Below are positions 48,316 to 62,300 of a stretch of DNA of 64,000 nt, piece after piece. The DNA is taken from the NCBI GenBank assembly GCA_027186245.1, contig CP114481.1:31837501-31901500 (forward strand), read 5' to 3'. Origin of the DNA: Coriaria nepalensis. Lineage: Eukaryota; Streptophyta; Magnoliopsida; Cucurbitales; Coriariaceae. A model generated the notes under the pieces. It did not search any database. It was given only the letters and a program-made list of their open reading frames with translations, and had not been told where the DNA came from. Numbering within the stretch: position 1 is the stretch's first letter; every line of letters starts with the position of its first letter. Both the position numbers and the translations under genes were made by a program.

Positions 48316-49970
48316 GAATTCTAGTTTTGCACTACAAACACAAGTTTTGTGCACAACACGCAAATGATCATTGCAAGGAAAGTGTGCATTCGTTTGACCT
48401 TAAAATAATTTCAATGAGTCATTCCAAGTCGATAACTTATGTCAAAGCGAGTCGAACGAATTCTAGTTTTGCAATATACACACAACTTTTGTGCATAACT
48501 TGCAAATGATCATTGCAAGGAAAGTGTGCATTCGTTTAACCTTTAAATCATTTCAATGAGTCATTTCAAGTCAACAACTTATTTCAAAGCAAGTCGAACG
48601 AATTCTAGTTTTGCACTACAGACACAACTTTTGTGCATAACTTGCAAATGATCATTGCAAGGAAAGTGTGCATTCGTTTAACCTTAAAATCATTTCAATG
48701 AGTCAATTCAAGTCAATAACTTATGTCAAAGCAAGTCGAACGAATTCTAGTTTTCTACTACAAACACAACTTTTTTGCATAACTTGCAAATGATCAATGC
48801 AAGGAAAGTGTGCATTCGTTTAACCTTAAAATCATTTCAATGAGTCATTTCAAGTCAATAACTTATTTCAAAGCAAGTCGAACGAATTCTATTTTTGCAC
48901 TACAAACAGAAGTTTTTTGCATAACTTGCAAATGATCAATGGAAGGAAAGTGTGCAATCGTTTAACTTAAAATCATTTCAATGAGTCATTTCAAGTCAAT
49001 AAGTTATTTCTAACCAAATCGAACGAATTCAATTTTTGCACTACAAACACAAGTTTTGTGCTTAACTTGCAAATGATCATTGCAAGGAAAGTGTGCATTC
49101 CTTTAACCTTAAAATCATTTCAATGAGTCATTTCAAGTCAATAACTTATTTTAAAGCAATTCGAACGAATTCTAGTTTTGCACTACAGACACAACTTTTG
49201 TGCCTAACTTGCAAATGATCATTGCAAGGAAAGTGTGCATTCGTTTAACCTTAAAATCATTTCAATGAGTCATTTCAAGTCAATAACTTATTTCAAAGCA
49301 ATTCGAACGAATTCTAGTTTTGCACTACAGAAACAACTTTTGTGCATAACTTGCAAATGATCATTGCAAGGAAAGTGTGCATTCGTTTAAAATTAAAATC
49401 ATTTCAATGAGTCCATTCAAGTCAATAACTTATTTCGAAGCAAGTCGAATGAATTCTAGTTTTGCACTACAAACACTAGTTTTGTGCACAACACGCAAAT
49501 GATCATTGTAGGGAAAGTGTGCGTTCTTTTAACCTTAAAATAATTTCAATGAGTCATTTCAAGTCAATAACTTATGTCAAAGCAAGTCGAACGAATTCTA
49601 GTTTTGCACTACAAACACAAGTTTTGTGCATAACTTGCTAATGATCATTGCAAGGAAAGTGTGCATTCGTTTAACCTTAAAATCATTTCAATGAGTCATT
49701 TCAAGTCAATTATGTATGTCAAAGCAAGTCGAACGAATTCTAGTTTTCTACTACAAACACAACTTTTGTGCATAACTTGCAAATGATCATTGCAAGGAAA
49801 GTGTGCATTCGTTTAACCTTAAAATCATTTCAATGAGTCATTTCAAGTCAATTATGTATGTCAAAGCAAGTCGAACGAATTCTAGTTTTCTACTACAAAC
49901 ACAACTTTTGTGCATAACTTGCAAATGATCATTGCAAGGAAAGTGTGCATTCGTTTAACCTTAAAATCAT
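48316..49970. repeat. Island of a divergent CTAG-type subfamily (about 12 monomers)
   Basis: Most monomers here have GAATTCTAGTTTTGCAC (or GAATTCTAGTTTTCTAC) in place of GAATTCTATTTTTGCAC, CACAACTTTTGTGC in place of CACAAGTTTTGTGC, and GATCATTGC. CTAG monomers begin near 48,316, 48,457, 48,599, 48,741, 49,167, 49,309, 49,452, 49,594, 49,735 and 49,877. Two ordinary types intervene, one with TTCTAACC and AAATCG (49,008). Private changes are frequent (TGTAGGG, GATAACTTATG, CTACAGAC, TAATTTC). A pair with TCAATTATGTATGTC stands at about 49,708 and 49,850, one monomer apart. Divergence between neighbours is visibly higher than in the flanking HORs. Confidence 0.88.
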
Positions 49971-49984
49971 TTGAATGAGTCATT

Positions 49985-52900
49985 TCAAGTCAATAACTTA
50001 TTTCAAAGCAAGTCGAGTGAATTCAATTTTTGCACTACAAACACGAGTTTCGTGCATAACTTGCAAATGATCAATGCAAGGAAAGTGTGCATTCGTTTAA
50101 CCTTTAAATCATTTCAGAGAGTCATTACAAGTAAATAACTTATTTCAAAGCAAGTCGAACGAATTCTATTTTTGCAGTACAAATAGAAGTTTTGTGCATA
50201 ACTTGCAAATGATCAATGCAAGGAAAGTGTGCATTCGTTTAACCTTAAAATCATTTCAATGAGTCATTTCAAGTCAATAACTTATTTCAAAGCAAGTCGA
50301 ACGAATTCAATTTTTGCACTACAAACACAAGTTTTGTGCATAACTTGCAAATGATCAATGCGAGGAAAGTGTGCATTCGTTTAACTTAAAATCATTTCAA
50401 TGAGTCATTTCAAGTCAATGACTTATTTCAAAGCAAGTTGAACGAATTCAATTTTTGCACTACAAACACAAGTTTTGTGCATAACTTGCAAATGATCATT
50501 GCAAGGAAAGTGTGCATTCGTTTAACCTTAAAATCATTTCAATGTGTCATTTCAAGTCAATAACTTATTTCAAAGCAAGTCGAACGAAATCTATTTTTGC
50601 ACTACAAACACAAGTTTTGTGCATAACTTGCAAATGATCAATGCAAGTAAAGTGTGCACTCGTTTAACCTTCAAATCATTTCAATGAGTCATTTCAAGTT
50701 AATAACTTATTTCCAAGCAAGTCGAACGAATTCTATTTTTACACTACAAACAGAAGTTTTTTGCATAACTTGCAAATGATCAATGCAAGGAAAGTGTGCA
50801 TTCGTTTAACCTTAAAATCATTTCAATGAGTCATTTCAAGTCAATAACTTATTTCAAAGCAAGTCGAACGAATTCTATTTTTGCACTACAAACACAAGTT
50901 TTGTGCATAACTTGCAAATGATCAATGCGAGGAAAGTGTGCATTCGTTTAACCTTAAAATCATTTCAATGAGTCATTTCAAGTCAATAACTTATTTCAAA
51001 GCAAGTCGAGTGAATTCAATTTTTGCACTACAAACACAAGTTTTGTGCATAACTTGCAAATGATCAATGCAAGGAAAGTGTGCATTCGTTTAACCTTAAA
51101 ATCATTTCAATGAGTCATTTCAGGTCAATAACTTATTTCAAAGCAAGTCGAACGAATTCTATTTTTGCAGTACAAACAGAAGTTTTGTGCATAACTTGCA
51201 AATGATCAATGCAAGGAAAGTGTGCATTCGTTTAACCTTAAAATCATTTCAATGAGTCATTTCAAGTCAATAACTTATTTCAAAGCAAGTCGAACGAATT
51301 CAATTTTTGCACTACAAACACAAGTTTTGTGCATAACTTGCAAATGATCAATGCGAGGAAAGTGTGCATTCGTTTAACTTAAAATCATTTCAATGAGTCA
51401 TTTCAAGTCAATGACTTATTTCAAAGCAAGTTGAACGAATTCTATTTTTTCACTACAAACACAAGTTTTGTGCATAACTTGCAAATGATCAATGCAAGGA
51501 AAGTGTGCATTCGTTTAACTTAAAATCATTTCAATGAGTCATTTCAAGTCAATAAGTTATTTCTAACCAAGTCGAACGAATTCAATTTTTGCACTACAAA
51601 CACAAGTTTTGTGCATAACTTGCAAATGATCATTGCAAGGAAAGTGTGCATTCGTTTAACTTAAAATCATTTCAATGAGTCATTTCAACTCAATAATTTA
51701 TTTCAAAGCAAGTCGAACGGATTCAATTTTTGCACAACAAACACAAGTTTTATGCATAACTCGCAAATGATCAATGCAAGGAAAGTGTGCATTCGTTTAA
51801 CTTTAAAATCATTTCAATGAGTCATTTCAAGTCAATAACTTATTTCAAAGCAAGTCGAACGGATTCAATTTTTGCCCAACAAACACAAGTTTTGTGCATA
51901 ACTTGCAAATGATCAAAGCAAGGAAAGTGTGCATTCGTTTAACCTTAAAATCATTTCAATGAGTCATTTCAAGTCAATAACTTATTTCAAAGCAAGTCGA
52001 ACGAATTCTATTTTTGCACTACAAACACAAGTTTTGTGCATAACTTGCAAATGATCAATGCAAGGAAAGTGTGCATTCGTTTAACCTTAAAATCATTTCA
52101 ATGAGTCATTTCAAGTCAATAACTTATTTCAAAGTAAGTCGAACGAATTCTATTTTTGCACTACAAACAGAAGTTTTGTGCATAACTTGCAAATGATCAA
52201 TGAAAGGAAAGTGTGCATTCGTTTAACTTAAAATCATTTCAATGAGTCATTTCAAGTCAATAATTTATTTCCAAGCAAGTCGAACGAATTCAATTTTTGC
52301 ACTACAAACAGAAGTTTTTTGCATAACTTGCAAATGATCAATGCAAGGAAAGTGTGCATTCGTTTAACTTAAAATCATTTCAATGAGTCATTTCAAGTCA
52401 ACAATTTATTTCAAAGCAAGTCGAACGAATTCAATTTTTGCACTACAAACACAAGTTTTGGGCATAACTTGCAAATGATCAATGCAAGGAAAGTGTGCAT
52501 TCGTTTAACCTTAAAATCATTTCAATGATTTTTTCAAGTCAATAACTTATTTCAAAGCAAGTCGAATGAATTCTATTTTTGCCCAACAAACACGAATTTT
52601 GTGCATAACTTGCAAATGATCAATGCAAGGAAAGTGTGCATTCGTTTAACCTTAAAATCATTTCAATGAGTCATTTCAAGTCAATAACTTATTTCAAAGC
52701 AAGTCGAACGAATTCAATTTTTGCACTACAAACACAAGTTTTGGGCATAACTTGCAAATGATCAATGCAAGGAAAGTGTGCATTCGTTTAACCTTAAAAT
52801 CATTTCAATGATTTTTTCAAGTCAATAACTTATTTCAAAGCAAGTCGAATGAATTCTATTTTTGCACAACAAACACGAGTTTTGTGCATAACTTGCAAAT

Positions 52901-54835
52901 GATCAATGCAAGGAAAGTGTGCATTCGTTTAACCTTAAAATCATTTCAATGAGTCATTTCAAGTCAATAACTTATTTCAAAGCAAGTCGAACGAATTCAA
53001 TTTTTGCACTACAAACACAAGCTCTGTGCATAACTTGCAAATGATCATTGCAAGGAAAGTGTGCATTCGTTTAACCTTAAAATCATTTCAATGATTTTTT
53101 CAAGTCAATAACTTATTTCAAAGCAAGTCGAACGCATTCTATTTTTGCACTACAAACACAAGTTTTGTGCATAACTTGCAAATGATCAATGCAAGGAAAG
53201 TGTCCATTCGTTTAACCTTTAAATCATTTCAATGAGTCATTTCAAGTCGATAAGTTATTTCAAAGCAAGTCGAACGAATTCAATTTTTGCACTACAAACA
53301 TAAGTTTTTTGCATAACTTGCAAATGATCAATGCAAGGAAAGTGTCCATTCGTTTAACTTAAAATCATTTCAATGAGTCATTTCAAGTCAATAACTTATT
53401 TCAAAGCAAGTCGAACGAATTCAATTTTTGCACTACAAACACAAGTTTTGTGGAGAACTTGCAAATGATCAATGCAAGGAAAGTGTGCATTCGTTTAACT
53501 TAAAATCATTTCAATGAGTCATTTCAAGTCAATAATTTATTTCAAAGCAAGTCGAACGAATTCAATTTTTGCACTACAAACACAAGTTTTGTGCATAACT
53601 CGCAAATGATCAATGCAAGGAAAGTGTGCATTCGTTTAACCTTAAAATCATTTCAATGAGTCATTTCAAGTCAATAACTTATTTCAAAGCAACTCGAACG
53701 AATTCAATTTTTGCACTACAAACACAAGTTTTGTGGAGAACTTGCAAATGATCAATGCAAGGAAAGTGTGCATTCGTTTAACTTAAAATCATTTCAATGA
53801 GTCATTTCAAGTCAATAATTTATTTCAAAGCAAGTCGAACGAATTCAATTTTTGCACTACAAACACAAGTTTTGTGCATAACTCGCAAATGATCAATGCA
53901 AGGAAAGTGTGCATTCGTTTAACCTTAAAATCATTTCAATGAGTCATTTCAAGTCAATAACTTATTTCAAACCAAGTCGAACGAATTCAATTTTTGCACT
54001 ACAAACACAAGTTTTGTGGAGAACTTGCAAATGATCAATGCAAGGAAAGTGTGCATTCGTTTAACTTAAAATCATTTCAATGAGTCATTTCAAGTCAATA
54101 ATTTATTTCAAAGCAAGTCGAACGAATTCAATTTTTGCACTACAAACACAAGTTTTGTGCATAACTCGCAAATGATCAATGCAAGGAAAGTGTGCATTCG
54201 TTTAACCTTAAAATCATTTCAATGAGTCATTTCAAGTCAATAACTTATTTCAAAGCAAGTCGAACGAATTCAATTTTTGCACTACAAACACAAGTTTTGT
54301 GGAGAACTTGCAAATGATCAATGCAAGGAAAGTGTGCATTCGTTTAACTTAAAATCATTTCAATGAGTCATTTCAAGTCAATAATTTATTTCAAAGCAAG
54401 TCGAACGAATTCAATTTTTGCACTACAAACACAAGTTTTGTGCATAACTCGCAAATGATCAATGCAAGGAAAGTGTGCATTCGTTTAACCTTAAAATCAT
54501 TTCAATGAGTCATTTCAAGTCAATATCTTATTTCAAAGCAAGTCGAACGAATTCAATTTTTGCACTACAAACACAAGTTCTGTGCATAACTTGCAAATGA
54601 TCATTGCAAGGAAAGTGTGCATTCGTTTAACCTTAAAATCATTTCAATGGTTTTTTCAAGTCAATAACTTATTTCAAAGCAAGTCGAACGCATTCTATTT
54701 TTGCACTACAAACACAAGTTTTGTGCATAACTTGCAAATGATCAATGCAAGGAAAGTGTCCATTCGTTTAACCTTTAAATCATTTCAATGAGTCATTTCA
54801 AGTCGATAAGTTATTTCAAAGCAAGTCGAACGAAT
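49985..54835. repeat. 38-mer higher-order repeat, copy 4 (truncated)
   Basis: Matches 29,730-34,580 with a constant offset of 20,255 bp (GAGTGAATTC 50,015, AGTACAAATAG 50,176, TTCTAACC 51,561, GTGGAGAAC 53,450). It enters from the CTAG island through the same GAGTGAATTC/CACGAGTTTCGTG/CAGAGAG flank as copy 1. It leaves the unit near 54,836, where a TTTTTACACTAC/ACAGAAG monomer replaces the GCACTAC/CATAAG one. A private G at 54,650 gives ATGGTTTTTTC. Confidence 0.92.
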
Positions 54836-57800
54836 TCTATTTTTACACTACAAACAGAAGTTTTTTGCATAACTTGCAAATGATCAATGCAAGGAAAGTG
54901 TGCATTCGTTTAACCTTAAAATCATTTCAATGAGTCATTTCAAGTCAATAACTTATTTCAAAGCAAGTCGAACGAATTCAATTTTTGCACTACAAACACA
55001 AGTTTTGTGGAGAACTTGCAAATGATCAATGCAAGGAAAGTGTGCATTCGTTTAACTTAAAATCATTTCAATGAGTCATTTCAAGTCAATAATTTATTTC
55101 AAAGCAAGTCGAACGAATTCAATTTTTGCACTACAAACACAAGTTTTGTGCATAACTCGCAAATGATCAATGCAAGGAAAGTGTGCATTCGTTTAACCTT
55201 AAAATCGTTTCAATGAGTCATTTCAAGTCAATATCTTATTTCAAAGCAAGTCGAACGAATTCTATTTTTGCAGTACAAACAGAAGTTTTGTGCATAACTT
55301 GCAAATGATCAATGCAAGGAAAGTGTGCATTCGTTTAACCTTAAAATCATTTCAATGAGTCATTTCAAGTCAATAACTTATTTCAAAGCAAGTCGAACGA
55401 ATTCAATTTTTGCACTACAAACACAAGTTTTGTGCATAACTTGCAAATGATCAATGCGAGGAAAGTGTGCATTCGTTTAACTTAAAATCATTTCAATGAG
55501 TCATTTCAAGTCAATGACTTATTTCAAAGCAAGTTGAACGAATTCTATTTTTTCACTACAAACACAAGTTTTGTGCATAACTTGCAAATGATCAATGCGA
55601 GGAAAGTGTGCATTCGTTTAACTTAAAATCATTTCAATGATTTTTTCAAGTCAATAACTTATTTCAAAGCAAGTCGAACGAATTCAATTTTTGCACTACA
55701 AACACAAGTTTTGTGCATAACTTGCAAATGATCAATGCGAGGAAAGTGTGCATTCGTTTAACTTAAAATCATTTCAATGATTTTTTCAAGTCAATAACTT
55801 ATTTCAAAGCAAGTCGAACGCATTCTATTTTTGCACTACAAACACAAGTTTTGTGCATAACTTGCAAATGATCAATGCAAGGAAAGTGTGCATTCGTTTA
55901 ACTTAAAATCATTTCAATGAGTCATTTCAAGTCAATAAGTTATTTCTAACCAAGTCGAACGAATTCAATTTTTGCACTACAAACACAAGTTTTGTGCATA
56001 ACTTGCAAATGATCATTGCAAGGAAAGTGTGCATTCGTTTAACTTAAAATCATTTCAATGAGTCATTTCAAATCAATAATTTATTTCAAAGCAAGTCGAA
56101 CGGATTCAATTTTTGCACAACAAACACAAGTTTTATGCATAACTCGCAAATGATCAATGCAAGGAAAGTGTGCATTCGTTTAACTTTAAAATCATTTCAA
56201 TGAGTCATTTCAAGTCAATAACTTATTTCAAAGCAAGTCGAACGGATTCAATTTTTGCCCAACAAACACAAGTTTTGTGCATAACTTGCAAATGATCAAT
56301 GCAAGGAAAGTGTGCATTCGTTTAACCTTAAAATCATTTCAATGAGTCATTTCAAGTCAATAACTTATTTCAAAGCAAGTCGAACGAATTCTATTTTTGC
56401 ACTACAAACACAAGTTTTGTGCATAACTTGCAAATGATCAATGCAAGGAAAGTGTGCATTCGTTTAACCTTAAAATCATTTCAATGAGTCATTTCAAGTC
56501 AATAACTTATTTCAAAGCAAGTCGAACGAATTCTATTTTTGCACTACAAACAGAAGTTTTGTGCATAACTTGCAAATGATCAATGAAAGGAAAGTGTGCA
56601 TTCGTTTAACTTTAAAATCATTTCAATGAGTCATTTCAAGTCAATAACTTATTTCAAAGCAAGTCGAACGGATTCAATTTTTGCCCAACAAACACAAGTT
56701 TTGTGCATAACTTGCAAATGATCAATGCAAGGAAAGTGTGCATTCGTTTAACCTTAAAATCATTTCAATGAGTCATTTCAAGTCAATAACTTATTTCAAA
56801 GCAAGTCGAACGAATTCTATTTTTGCACTACAAACACAAGTTTTGTGCATAACTTGCAAATGATCAATGCAAGGAAAGTGTGCATTCGTTTAACCTTAAA
56901 ATCATTTCAATGAGTCATTTCAAGTCAATAACTTATTTCAAAGCAAGTCGAACGAATTCTATTTTTGCACTACAAACAGAAGTTTTGTGCATAACTTGCA
57001 AATGATCAATGAAAGGAAAGTGTGCATTCGTTTAACTTAAAATCATTTCAATGAGTCATTTCAAGTCAATAATTTATTTCCAAGCAAGTCGAACGAATTC
57101 AATTTTTGCACTACAAACAGAAGTTTTTTGCATAACTTGCAAATGATCAATGCAAGGAAAGTGTGCATTCGTTTAACTTAAAATCATTTCAATGAGTCAT
57201 TTCAAGTCAACAATTTATTTCAAAGCAAGTCGAACGAATTCAATTTTTGCACTACAAACACAAGTTTTGGGCATAACTTGCAAATGATCAATGCAAGGAA
57301 AGTGTGCATTCGTTTAACCTTAAAATCATTTCAATGATTTTTTCAAGTCAATAACTTATTTCAAAGCAAGTCGAATGAATTCTATTTTTGCCCAACAAAC
57401 ACGAGTTTTGTGCATAACTTGCAAATGATCAATGCAAGGAAAGTGTGCATTCGTTTAACCTTAAAATCATTTCAATGAGTCATTTCAAGTCAATAACTTA
57501 TTTCAAAGCAAGTCGAACGAATTCAATTTTTGCACTACAAACACAAGCTCTGTGCATAACTTGCAAATGATCATTGCAAGGAAAGTGTGCATTCGTTTAA
57601 CCTTAAAATCATTTCAATGATTTTTTCAAGTCAATAACTTATTTCAAAGCAAGTCGAACGCATTCTATTTTTGCACTACAAACACAAGTTTTGTGCATAA
57701 CTTGCAAATGATCAATGCAAGGAAAGTGTCCATTCGTTTAACCTTTAAATCATTTCAATGAGTCATTTCAAGTCGATAAGTTATTTCAAAGCAAGTCGAA

Positions 57801-59351
57801 CGAATTCAATTTTTGCACTACAAACATAAGTTTTTTGCATAACTTGCAAATGATCAATGCAAGGAAAGTGTCCATTCGTTTAACTTAAAATCATTTCAAT
57901 GAGTCATTTCAAGTCAATAACTTATTTCAAAGCAAGTCGAACGAATTCAATTTTTGCACTACAAACACAAGTTTTGTGGAGAACTTGCAAATGATCAATG
58001 CAAGGAAAGTGTGCATTCGTTTAACTTAAAATCATTTCAATGAGTCATTTCAAGTCAATAATTTATTTCAAAGCAAGTCGAACGAATTCAATTTTTGCAC
58101 TACAAACACAAGTTTTGTGCATAACTCGCAAATGATCAATGCAAGGAAAGTGTGCATTCGTTTAACCTTAAAATCATTTCAATGAGTCATTTCAAGTCAA
58201 TAACTTATTTCAAAGCAAGTCGAACGAATTCAATTTTTGCACTACAAACACAAGTTTTGTGGAGAACTTGCAAATGATCAATGCAAGGAAAGTGTGCATT
58301 CGTTTAACTTAAAATCATTTCAATGAGTCATTTCAAGTCAATAATTTATTTCAAAGCAAGTCGAACGAATTCAATTTTTGCACTACAAACACAAGTTTTG
58401 TGCATAACTCGCAAATGATCAATGCAAGGAAAGTGTGCATTCGTTTAACCTTAAAATCATTTCAATGAGTCATTTCAAGTCAATAACTTATTTCAAACCA
58501 AGTCGAACGAATTCAATTTTTGCACTACAAACACAAGTTTTGTGGAGAACTTGCAAATGATCAATGCAAGGAAAGTGTGCATTCGTTTAACTTAAAATCA
58601 TTTCAATGAGTCATTTCAAGTCAATAATTTATTTCAAAGCAAGTCGAACGAATTCAATTTTTGCACTACAAACACAAGTTTTGTGCATAACTCGCAAATG
58701 ATCAATGCAAGGAAAGTGTGCATTCGTTTAACCTTAAAATCATTTCAATGAGTCATTTCAAGTCAATAACTTATTTCAAAGCAAGTCGAACGAATTCAAT
58801 TTTTGCACTACAAACACAAGTTTTGTGGAGAACTTGCAAATGATCAATGCAAGGAAAGTGTGCATTCGTTTAACTTAAAATCATTTCAATGAGTCATTTC
58901 AAGTCAATAATTTATTTCAAAGCAAGTCGAACGAATTCAATTTTTGCACTACAAACACAAGTTTTGTGCATAACTCGCAAATGATCAATGCAAGGAAAGT
59001 GTGCATTCGTTTAACCTTAAAATCATTTCAATGAGTCATTTCAAGTCAATAACTTATTTCAAAGCAAGTCGAACGAATTCAATTTTTGCACTACAAACAC
59101 AAGTTTTGTGGAGAACTTGCAAATGATCAATGCAAGGAAAGTGTGCATTCGTTTAACTTAAAATCATTTCAATGAGTCATTTCAAGTCAATAATTTATTT
59201 CAAAGCAAGTCGAACGAATTCAATTTTTGCACTACAAACACAAGTTTTGTGCATAACTCGCAAATGATCAATGCAAGGAAAGTGTGCATTCGTTTAACCT
59301 TAAAATCATTTCAATGAGTCATTTCAAGTCAATAACTTATTTCAAAGCAAG
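54836..59351. repeat. Rearranged material from the 5,378-bp unit
   Basis: Pieces of the unit follow in altered order. A GTGGAGAAC dimer and AATATC are joined at about 55,255 to the GCAGTAC/GCGAGG/GTTGAACG part. Two GCGAGG monomers end in ATGATTTTTTC. TTCTAACC lies at 55,944. A 3-mer with ACGGATTC/GCCCAAC is duplicated (56,243 and 56,669, step 426). At about 57,400-57,540 one TTTTGGGC and one GCACAAC/CACGAG monomer are missing. The segment ends in the five-dimer run. Its part from about 56,948 is followed by a related 17-mer copy at a step of 2,404 bp (GATCAATGAAAGG at 57,009 and 59,413, counted at ATGAAAGG). Confidence 0.84.
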
Positions 59352-59357
59352 TCGAAC
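57943..59357. repeat. Dimer run expanded to 5 x 283 bp
   Basis: GTGGAGAAC at 57,976, 58,259, 58,542, 58,825 and 59,108, again in steps of 283 bp. This run has one dimer more than the other five. After it the expected AATATC/TTCTGTGC monomers are missing and the array jumps back to the ACAGAAG/GATCAATGAAAGG monomer, so the exchange that added the dimer may also have removed the following segment. Confidence 0.9.
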
Positions 59358-62300
59358 GAATTCTATTTTTGCACTACAAACAGAAGTTTTGTGCATAACT
59401 TGCAAATGATCAATGAAAGGAAAGTGTGCATTCGTTTAACTTAAAATCATTTCAATGAGTCATTTCAAGTCAATAATTTATTTCCAAGCAAGTCGAACGA
59501 ATTCAATTTTTGCACTACAAACAGAAGTTTTTTGCATAACTTGCAAATGATCAATGCAAGGAAAGTGTGCATTCGTTTAACTTAAAATCATTTCAATGAG
59601 TCATTTCAAGTCAACAATTTATTTCAAAGCAAGTCGAACGAATTCAATTTTTGCACTACAAACACAAGTTTTGGGCATAACTTGCAAATGATCAATGCAA
59701 GGAAAGTGTGCATTCGTTTAACCTTAAAATCATTTCAATGATTTTTTCAAGTCAATAACTTATTTCAAAGCAAGTCGAATGAATTCTATTTTTGCCCAAC
59801 AAACACGAGTTTTGTGCATAACTTGCAAATGATCAATGCAAGGAAAGTGTGCATTCGTTTAACCTTAAAATCATTTCAATGAGTCATTTCAAGTCAATAA
59901 CTTATTTCAAAGCAAGTCGAACGAATTCAATTTTTGCACTACAAACACAAGTTTTGGGCATAACTTGCAAATGATCAATGCAAGGAAAGTGTGCATTCGT
60001 TTAACCTTAAAATCATTTCAATGATTTTTTCAAGTCAATAACTTATTTCAAAGCAAGTCGAATGAATTCTATTTTTGCACAACAAACACGAGTTTTGTGC
60101 ATAACTTGCAAATGATCAATGCAAGGAAAGTGTGCATTCGTTTAACCTTAAAATCATTTCAATGAGTCATTTCAAGTCAATAACTTATTTCAAAGCAAGT
60201 CGAACGAATTCAATTTTTGCACTACAAACACAAGCTCTGTGCATAACTTGCAAATGATCATTGCAAGGAAAGTGTGCATTCGTTTAACCTTAAAATCATT
60301 TCAATGATTTTTTCAAGTCAATAACTTATTTCAAAGCAAGTCGAACGCATTCTATTTTTGCACTACAAACACAAGTTTTGTGCATAACTTGCAAATGATC
60401 AATGCAAGGAAAGTGTCCATTCGTTTAACCTTTAAATCATTTCAATGAGTCATTTCAAGTCGATAAGTTATTTCAAAGCAAGTCGAACGAATTCAATTTT
60501 TGCACTACAAACATAAGTTTTTTGCATAACTTGCAAATGATCAATGCAAGGAAAGTGTCCATTCGTTTAACTTAAAATCATTTCAATGAGTCATTTCAAG
60601 TCAATAACTTATTTCAAAGCAAGTCGAACGAATTCAATTTTTGCACTACAAACACAAGTTTTGTGGAGAACTTGCAAATGATCAATGCAAGGAAAGTGTG
60701 CATTCGTTTAACTTAAAATCATTTCAATGAGTCATTTCAAGTCAATAATTTATTTCAAAGCAAGTCGAACGAATTCAATTTTTGCACTACAAACACAAGT
60801 TTTGTGCATAACTCGCAAATGATCAATGCAAGGAAAGTGTGCATTCGTTTAACCTTAAAATCATTTCAATGAGTCATTTCAAGTCAATAACTTATTTCAA
60901 AGCAAGTCGAACGAATTCAATTTTTGCACTACAAACACAAGTTTTGTGGAGAACTTGCAAATGATCAATGCAAGGAAAGTGTGCATTCGTTTAACTTAAA
61001 ATCATTTCAATGAGTCATTTCAAGTCAATAATTTATTTCAAAGCAAGTCGAACGAATTCAATTTTTGCACTACAAACACAAGTTTTGTGCATAACTCGCA
61101 AATGATCAATGCAAGGAAAGTGTGCATTCGTTTAACCTTAAAATCATTTCAATGAGTCATTTCAAGTCAATAACTTATTTCAAACCAAGTCGAACGAATT
61201 CAATTTTTGCACTACAAACACAAGTTTTGTGGAGAACTTGCAAATGATCAATGCAAGGAAAGTGTGCATTCGTTTAACTTAAAATCATTTCAATGAGTCA
61301 TTTCAAGTCAATAATTTATTTCAAAGCAAGTCGAACGAATTCAATTTTTGCACTACAAACACAAGTTTTGTGCATAACTCGCAAATGATCAATGCAAGGA
61401 AAGTGTGCATTCGTTTAACCTTAAAATCATTTCAATGAGTCATTTCAAGTCAATAACTTATTTCAAAGCAAGTCGAACGAATTCAATTTTTGCACTACAA
61501 ACACAAGTTTTGTGGAGAACTTGCAAATGATCAATGCAAGGAAAGTGTGCATTCGTTTAACTTAAAATCATTTCAATGAGTCATTTCAAGTCAATAATTT
61601 ATTTCAAAGCAAGTCGAACGAATTCAATTTTTGCACTACAAACACAAGTTTTGTGCATAACTCGCAAATGATCAATGCAAGGAAAGTGTGCATTCGTTTA
61701 ACCTTAAAATCATTTCAATGAGTCATTTCAAGTCAATATCTTATTTCAAAGCAAGTCGAACGAATTCAATTTTTGCACTACAAACACAAGTTCTGTGCAT
61801 AACTTGCAAATGATCATTGCAAGGAAAGTGTGCATTCGTTTAACCTTAAAATCATTTCAATGATTTTTTCAAGTCAATAACTTATTTCAAAGCAAGTCGA
61901 ACGCATTCTATTTTTGCACTACAAACACAAGTTTTGTGCATAACTTGCAAATGATCAATGCAAGGAAAGTGTCCATTCGTTTAACCTTTAAATCATTTCA
62001 ATGAGTCATTTCAAGTCGATAAGTTATTTCAAAGCAAGTCGAACGAATTCAATTTTTGCACTACAAACATAAGTTTTTTGCATAACTTGCAAATGATCAA
62101 TGCAAGGAAAGTGTCCATTCGTTTAACTTAAAATCATTTCAATGAGTCATTTCAAGTCAATAACTTATTTCAAAGCAAGTCGAACGAATTCAATTTTTGC
62201 ACTACAAACACAAGTTTTGTGGAGAACTTGCAAATGATCAATGCAAGGAAAGTGTGCATTCGTTTAACTTAAAATCATTTCAATGAGTCATTTCAAGTCA

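Noticed and set aside
48327..48509. Open reading frame of 60 codons in the CTAG-type island
   Set aside because: Spans parts of two satellite monomers. No start context, domain or conservation sets it apart, and neighbouring CTAG monomers do not keep the frame.
48316..49970. The CTAG island as a foreign insertion
   Set aside because: Its monomers keep the 142-bp register and most consensus bases, so they are a subfamily of the same satellite and not inserted DNA.
54582..54791. Open reading frame of 69 codons
   Set aside because: Opened only by the private base at 54,650 in HOR copy 4. The homologous places in copies 1-3 (near 34,395, 39,773 and 45,151) lack it. It is a by-product of the repeat.
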